This document shows, piece by piece, positions 4,476-6,421 of a stretch of DNA of 6,421 nucleotides (position 1 is the stretch's first letter; every line of letters begins with the position of its first letter). A model generated the notes under the pieces. It was not told the DNA's origin. It made no database searches and saw only the letters and a program-made list of their open reading frames with translations. The position numbers and the translations under genes are program-made. Source of the DNA: Terrisporobacter sp. (GTDB taxonomy: Bacteria; Bacillota_A; Clostridia; Peptostreptococcales; Peptostreptococcaceae); assembly GCA_029851945.1 (NCBI GenBank), contig JARKUZ010000012.1, forward strand, positions 1-6,421, in the 5' to 3' direction.

Positions 4476-6212
4476 TTACTCAAATACTACTATATCATCT
4501 GATATATTATAAAAATCACCATACTCATTAATCTCTATATTGCATTTTTTATTTGGCAAATCAATACTAATCTTACTACTGCAATCAACAACATTTAGAG
4601 GATAGTATAAGTAATAAAAATAATCCATATACTCATGCATCACATATGGAGATAAAGTGTACTCTAAACTTACGTTTAGATTTTTAGCATTTTTAGATGG
4701 TTCAAATATATCCATTTCACAATAATATTCTTCATTAGGTAAAAGTATATTAGAGTTTTTCTTATTATTTTTATCATATATATGAGTTTCATAAGATACA
4801 TTCATAACAAGTGCCACATCTGTTTTATTCTTGATTCTAAATTGTAATTTTGAATTTTCTCTACCTAAATATAATTTTTCTATTTTGACATCCACATTTT
4901 CAGTGCTTTTTTCTTCATTTAAATTTATTATTTGTTTATAGTATTTTTTATCCTTAGGCAAAATTTCTTTTGTATTTTCTATTCTCTGCTGTCGTAAATA
5001 AGGATCATCTTCTTCATAATTGTAATCGTCATCATGAATTGGAGTTACACCATCATGATTGTAGACTTCTTCATAATTAGAATTACCGCCATATGTATAA
5101 TCACTATTATAAGCTTTATATTCTCTATAACTATTGTAAAAAATTGATACTATGATAATAAAAGGTATTAACCTAGTGATAAAATTAAATATGATTTTTT
5201 TAGTAGTTATTCTTTCAGTAGGTATCATATTTACGGTAATAGCTTCTTTGGAAAATATACCATGGATAACTTCCATAGTATCCATCTCACTAAGACCGCA
5301 ATATTCATTTGATAATATTTCTATTTCCCTTCTTTTGTTGTAATCAGTTAATACTATTTGATAATAATTTCTTGTAGTTTCGAAAAAAATAGGAATACCT
5401 AACACTCTTATACCACCATATCTTCTTCTACTTCTTGTTTTTTCTATTATGCCTGTACACTTACCTGATGTTAAAGTATACAAACCAAAAACAGCCTCAA
5501 TAATAATTAATAAATGTCTAATCATGAAATATAAAAAGATAATACTCATAAAAGATTTGGATAGTATCAATTGTAAAAACATTAAAGAACAAATAAATAA
5601 AACAAATCCAGAAATAATTATCTTATTTATTCTATACTTAAAAGAAACAGACTCCCTACCATTAAACCAAATTTTTCTTCTCCATCCTTTGGTATCAACA
5701 TATTCGTTCACATCTATTTGTGATGTTTTCTTTAACCAATCTAACCTTCTATTGCATATGTAAGATTTAAAATATATTGATTTTCCATAACATATAAATC
5801 CACTGGCAATATTCATCAATATACATGAGTTTAGCAATTCTAATGTCATGGTATTTATGATTAAATAAATAGAAAATAATATGTTAATTGCTAGGAATAC
5901 TTTATATTTAAATAATTTGCTATTTACGATTTTTATTTTTTTATTGTATTCATCTAAATATAAGTCTATGTCCATATCTCTTGATACATTTATTACTGCA
6001 AAACATATAAACCCCAAAAATATATAATAAAATAACCCTTGAGATATAGTAAAATTACCCTCTTGTATAATAGTTGGTATTAATTTAGTTAATTGATTTT
6101 CCTCACTAAATATTCCCATATCCTTTGCTATGCTCATAGTATTTACGAAATACATAACATAAAGAATATAAAGCATATTTATCAAAGAACTTATGGAATG
6201 CTTTTTGTTCAT
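4476..6212 (-). CDS. Multi-pass membrane protein with outer beta-rich domain, unknown family (578 aa)
   Basis: I do not recognise this protein. Likely membrane spans lie at about 10-27, 57-76, 105-122, 125-145, 196-217, 221-247 and 338-358, seven in all. There is a soluble loop at 146-195, and a basic loop at 248-337 containing S-R-R-R-Y-G-G and strand-like I-I-E-K-T and Y-Y-Q-I-V-L-T-D, a small beta domain perhaps akin to those in DUF3592 proteins (weak). After the last span comes a Tyr- and acid-rich linker (361-405, with H-D-D-D-Y-N-Y-E-E-D-D-P-Y), then a beta-rich domain (about 436-578). There, L-Q-F-R-I-K-N-K-T-D-V-A-L and L-L-P-N-E-E-Y resemble the Ig-like DUF4352/DUF5067 style of domain. 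An odd number of spans with a basic N-terminus puts this tail outside. The ATG follows AAAGGGG with about 5 nt spacing, and a good promoter lies just upstream. It is a single gene between two terminators. A sensor or envelope role is speculative. Confidence 0.7.
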   Translation of the reverse strand: MNKKHSISSLINMLYILYVMYFVNTMSIAKDMGIFSEENQLTKLIPTIIQEGNFTISQGLFYYIFLGFICFAVINVSRDMDIDLYLDEYNKKIKIVNSKLFKYKVFLAINILFSIYLIINTMTLELLNSCILMNIASGFICYGKSIYFKSYICNRRLDWLKKTSQIDVNEYVDTKGWRRKIWFNGRESVSFKYRINKIIISGFVLFICSLMFLQLILSKSFMSIIFLYFMIRHLLIIIEAVFGLYTLTSGKCTGIIEKTRSRRRYGGIRVLGIPIFFETTRNYYQIVLTDYNKRREIEILSNEYCGLSEMDTMEVIHGIFSKEAITVNMIPTERITTKKIIFNFITRLIPFIIIVSIFYNSYREYKAYNSDYTYGGNSNYEEVYNHDGVTPIHDDDYNYEEDDPYLRQQRIENTKEILPKDKKYYKQIINLNEEKSTENVDVKIEKLYLGRENSKLQFRIKNKTDVALVMNVSYETHIYDKNNKKNSNILLPNEEYYCEMDIFEPSKNAKNLNVSLEYTLSPYVMHEYMDYFYYLYYPLNVVDCSSKISIDLPNKKCNIEINEYGDFYNISDDIVVFE

Positions 6213-6246
6213 ATTTACCCCTTTTTTAATTAATTTTCTTTATTCC

Positions 6247-6276
6247 ATTCTATCCCATAAAAAAAATCATTGTCAA
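6247..6276 (-). promoter_or_regulatory. Sigma-A promoter of the 578-residue membrane protein gene
   Basis: On the minus strand TTGACA (6271-6276, 6 of 6) is followed after 18 bp by TAGAAT (6247-6252, 5 of 6). The predicted start is near 6240, leaving a 28-nt leader with AAAGGGG before the ATG at 6212. The -35 box shares bases with the terminator hairpin of the upstream gene, so the two signals are compressed together. Confidence 0.75.
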
Positions 6277-6298
6277 TAAATGTTATCAACAATGATTT
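6259..6298 (-). terminator. Rho-independent terminator of the gene entering from the right
   Basis: On the minus strand, arms AAATCATTGT (6289-6298) and ACAATGATTT (6264-6273) form a 10-bp stem around a 15-nt loop. A run of eight T follows (6266-6259), its first bases shared with the end of the stem. It starts 10 bp after the stop codon of the partial gene at 6309-6421. The long loop makes it moderate in strength. Confidence 0.75.
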
Positions 6299-6308
6299 CT
6301 TACTTCAA

Positions 6309-6421
6309 TTAAAGACTTCTAAACATCTTTACACCTTTGACTTTCAATATTCTATATAATATGAAAACAGCTATTACAGTTATCACATTTCCAAGAATTA
6401 AAAATCTATTTATGTCATCAA
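6309..6421 (-). CDS. C-terminal end of a small membrane protein (partial, 36 aa visible)
   Basis: The visible end reads D-D-I-N-R-F-L-I-L-G, then a hydrophobic stretch (N-V-I-T-V-I-A-V-F-I-L-Y), then a basic tail R-I-L-K-V-K-G-V-K-M-F-R-S-L and TAA at 6309-6311. So it ends in one membrane span followed by a short positive tail, most likely on the cytoplasmic side. The gene continues beyond the window edge, and no family can be named from 36 residues. The terminator 10 bp beyond the stop supports this strand as the coding one. Confidence 0.6.
   Translation of the reverse strand, partial: DDINRFLILGNVITVIAVFILYRILKVKGVKMFRSL

Noticed and set aside
5152..5763. Two plus-strand open frames inside the 578-residue gene
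   Set aside because: They are antisense shadows of hydrophobic segments, without ribosome sites.
6361..6421. Plus-strand frame opening with ATG at 6361 and running to the window end
   Set aside because: No ribosome site, and it opposes a minus-strand frame that has a stop followed 10 bp later by a matching terminator.
1..6421. CRISPR array, tRNA, rRNA or riboswitch
   Set aside because: No regularly spaced repeats, cloverleaf or conserved riboswitch core was seen on either strand by eye.

Overview
The window looks like accessory chromosomal DNA of a low-GC Gram-positive bacterium, most likely a Clostridia member in the Clostridioides/Peptostreptococcaceae range. The signs are strong A+T richness, purine-rich GGAGG/GGGG ribosome sites, and the protein families present. 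This placement is inference; no marker gene is in the window.

Layout. (1) 1-572, plus strand: the 3' part of a DDE transposase of an IS6/IS240-like insertion sequence, interrupted by an in-frame TAA. (2) 591-782, minus: a 63-residue two-CxxC zinc-ribbon protein. (3) 783-1082: non-coding, with one copy of a 14-bp direct repeat (984-997) and a 17-bp-arm hairpin (1015-1050). (4) 1083-2075, minus: a 330-residue protein with a TTG start and a HEPN-type R-N-x3-H motif. It has visibly higher G+C than its neighbours and is bracketed by the two copies of the 14-bp repeat (984-997 and 2142-2155). (5) 2279-2971, plus: a two-helix membrane protein ending in a SHOCT domain, with an extended -10 promoter and a palindrome over the likely transcription start. 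(6) 2986-3756, minus: the ruin of a TraB/GumN family gene. The glycine of the first GX2H motif reads as a stop, the 5' end is lost, and the 3' end is frameshifted and cut before the second GX2H motif. (7) 3856-4392, plus: a YcxB-like membrane protein. (8) 4435-4464: a perfect bidirectional terminator. (9) 4476-6212, minus: a 578-residue protein with about seven membrane spans and an outer beta-rich domain, of no recognised family. (10) 6259-6298: a terminator for the next minus-strand gene, overlapping the promoter of the 578-residue gene. (11) 6309-6421, minus: the C-terminal end of another small membrane protein that runs off the window.

How the genes relate. They look like separately transcribed single units rather than one operon: strands alternate and most genes carry their own promoter or terminator. 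Membrane-anchored proteins with small soluble beta domains (SHOCT protein, YcxB-like, 578-residue protein) dominate the right two thirds. The left third is mobile-element debris plus the HEPN-like gene. The region reads as a turnover zone, with a dead insertion sequence and a dead TraB gene. The best candidate for something undescribed is the HEPN-like gene inside its direct repeats, which may be a one-gene defence or toxin cargo. The sequence suggests that but does not prove it.
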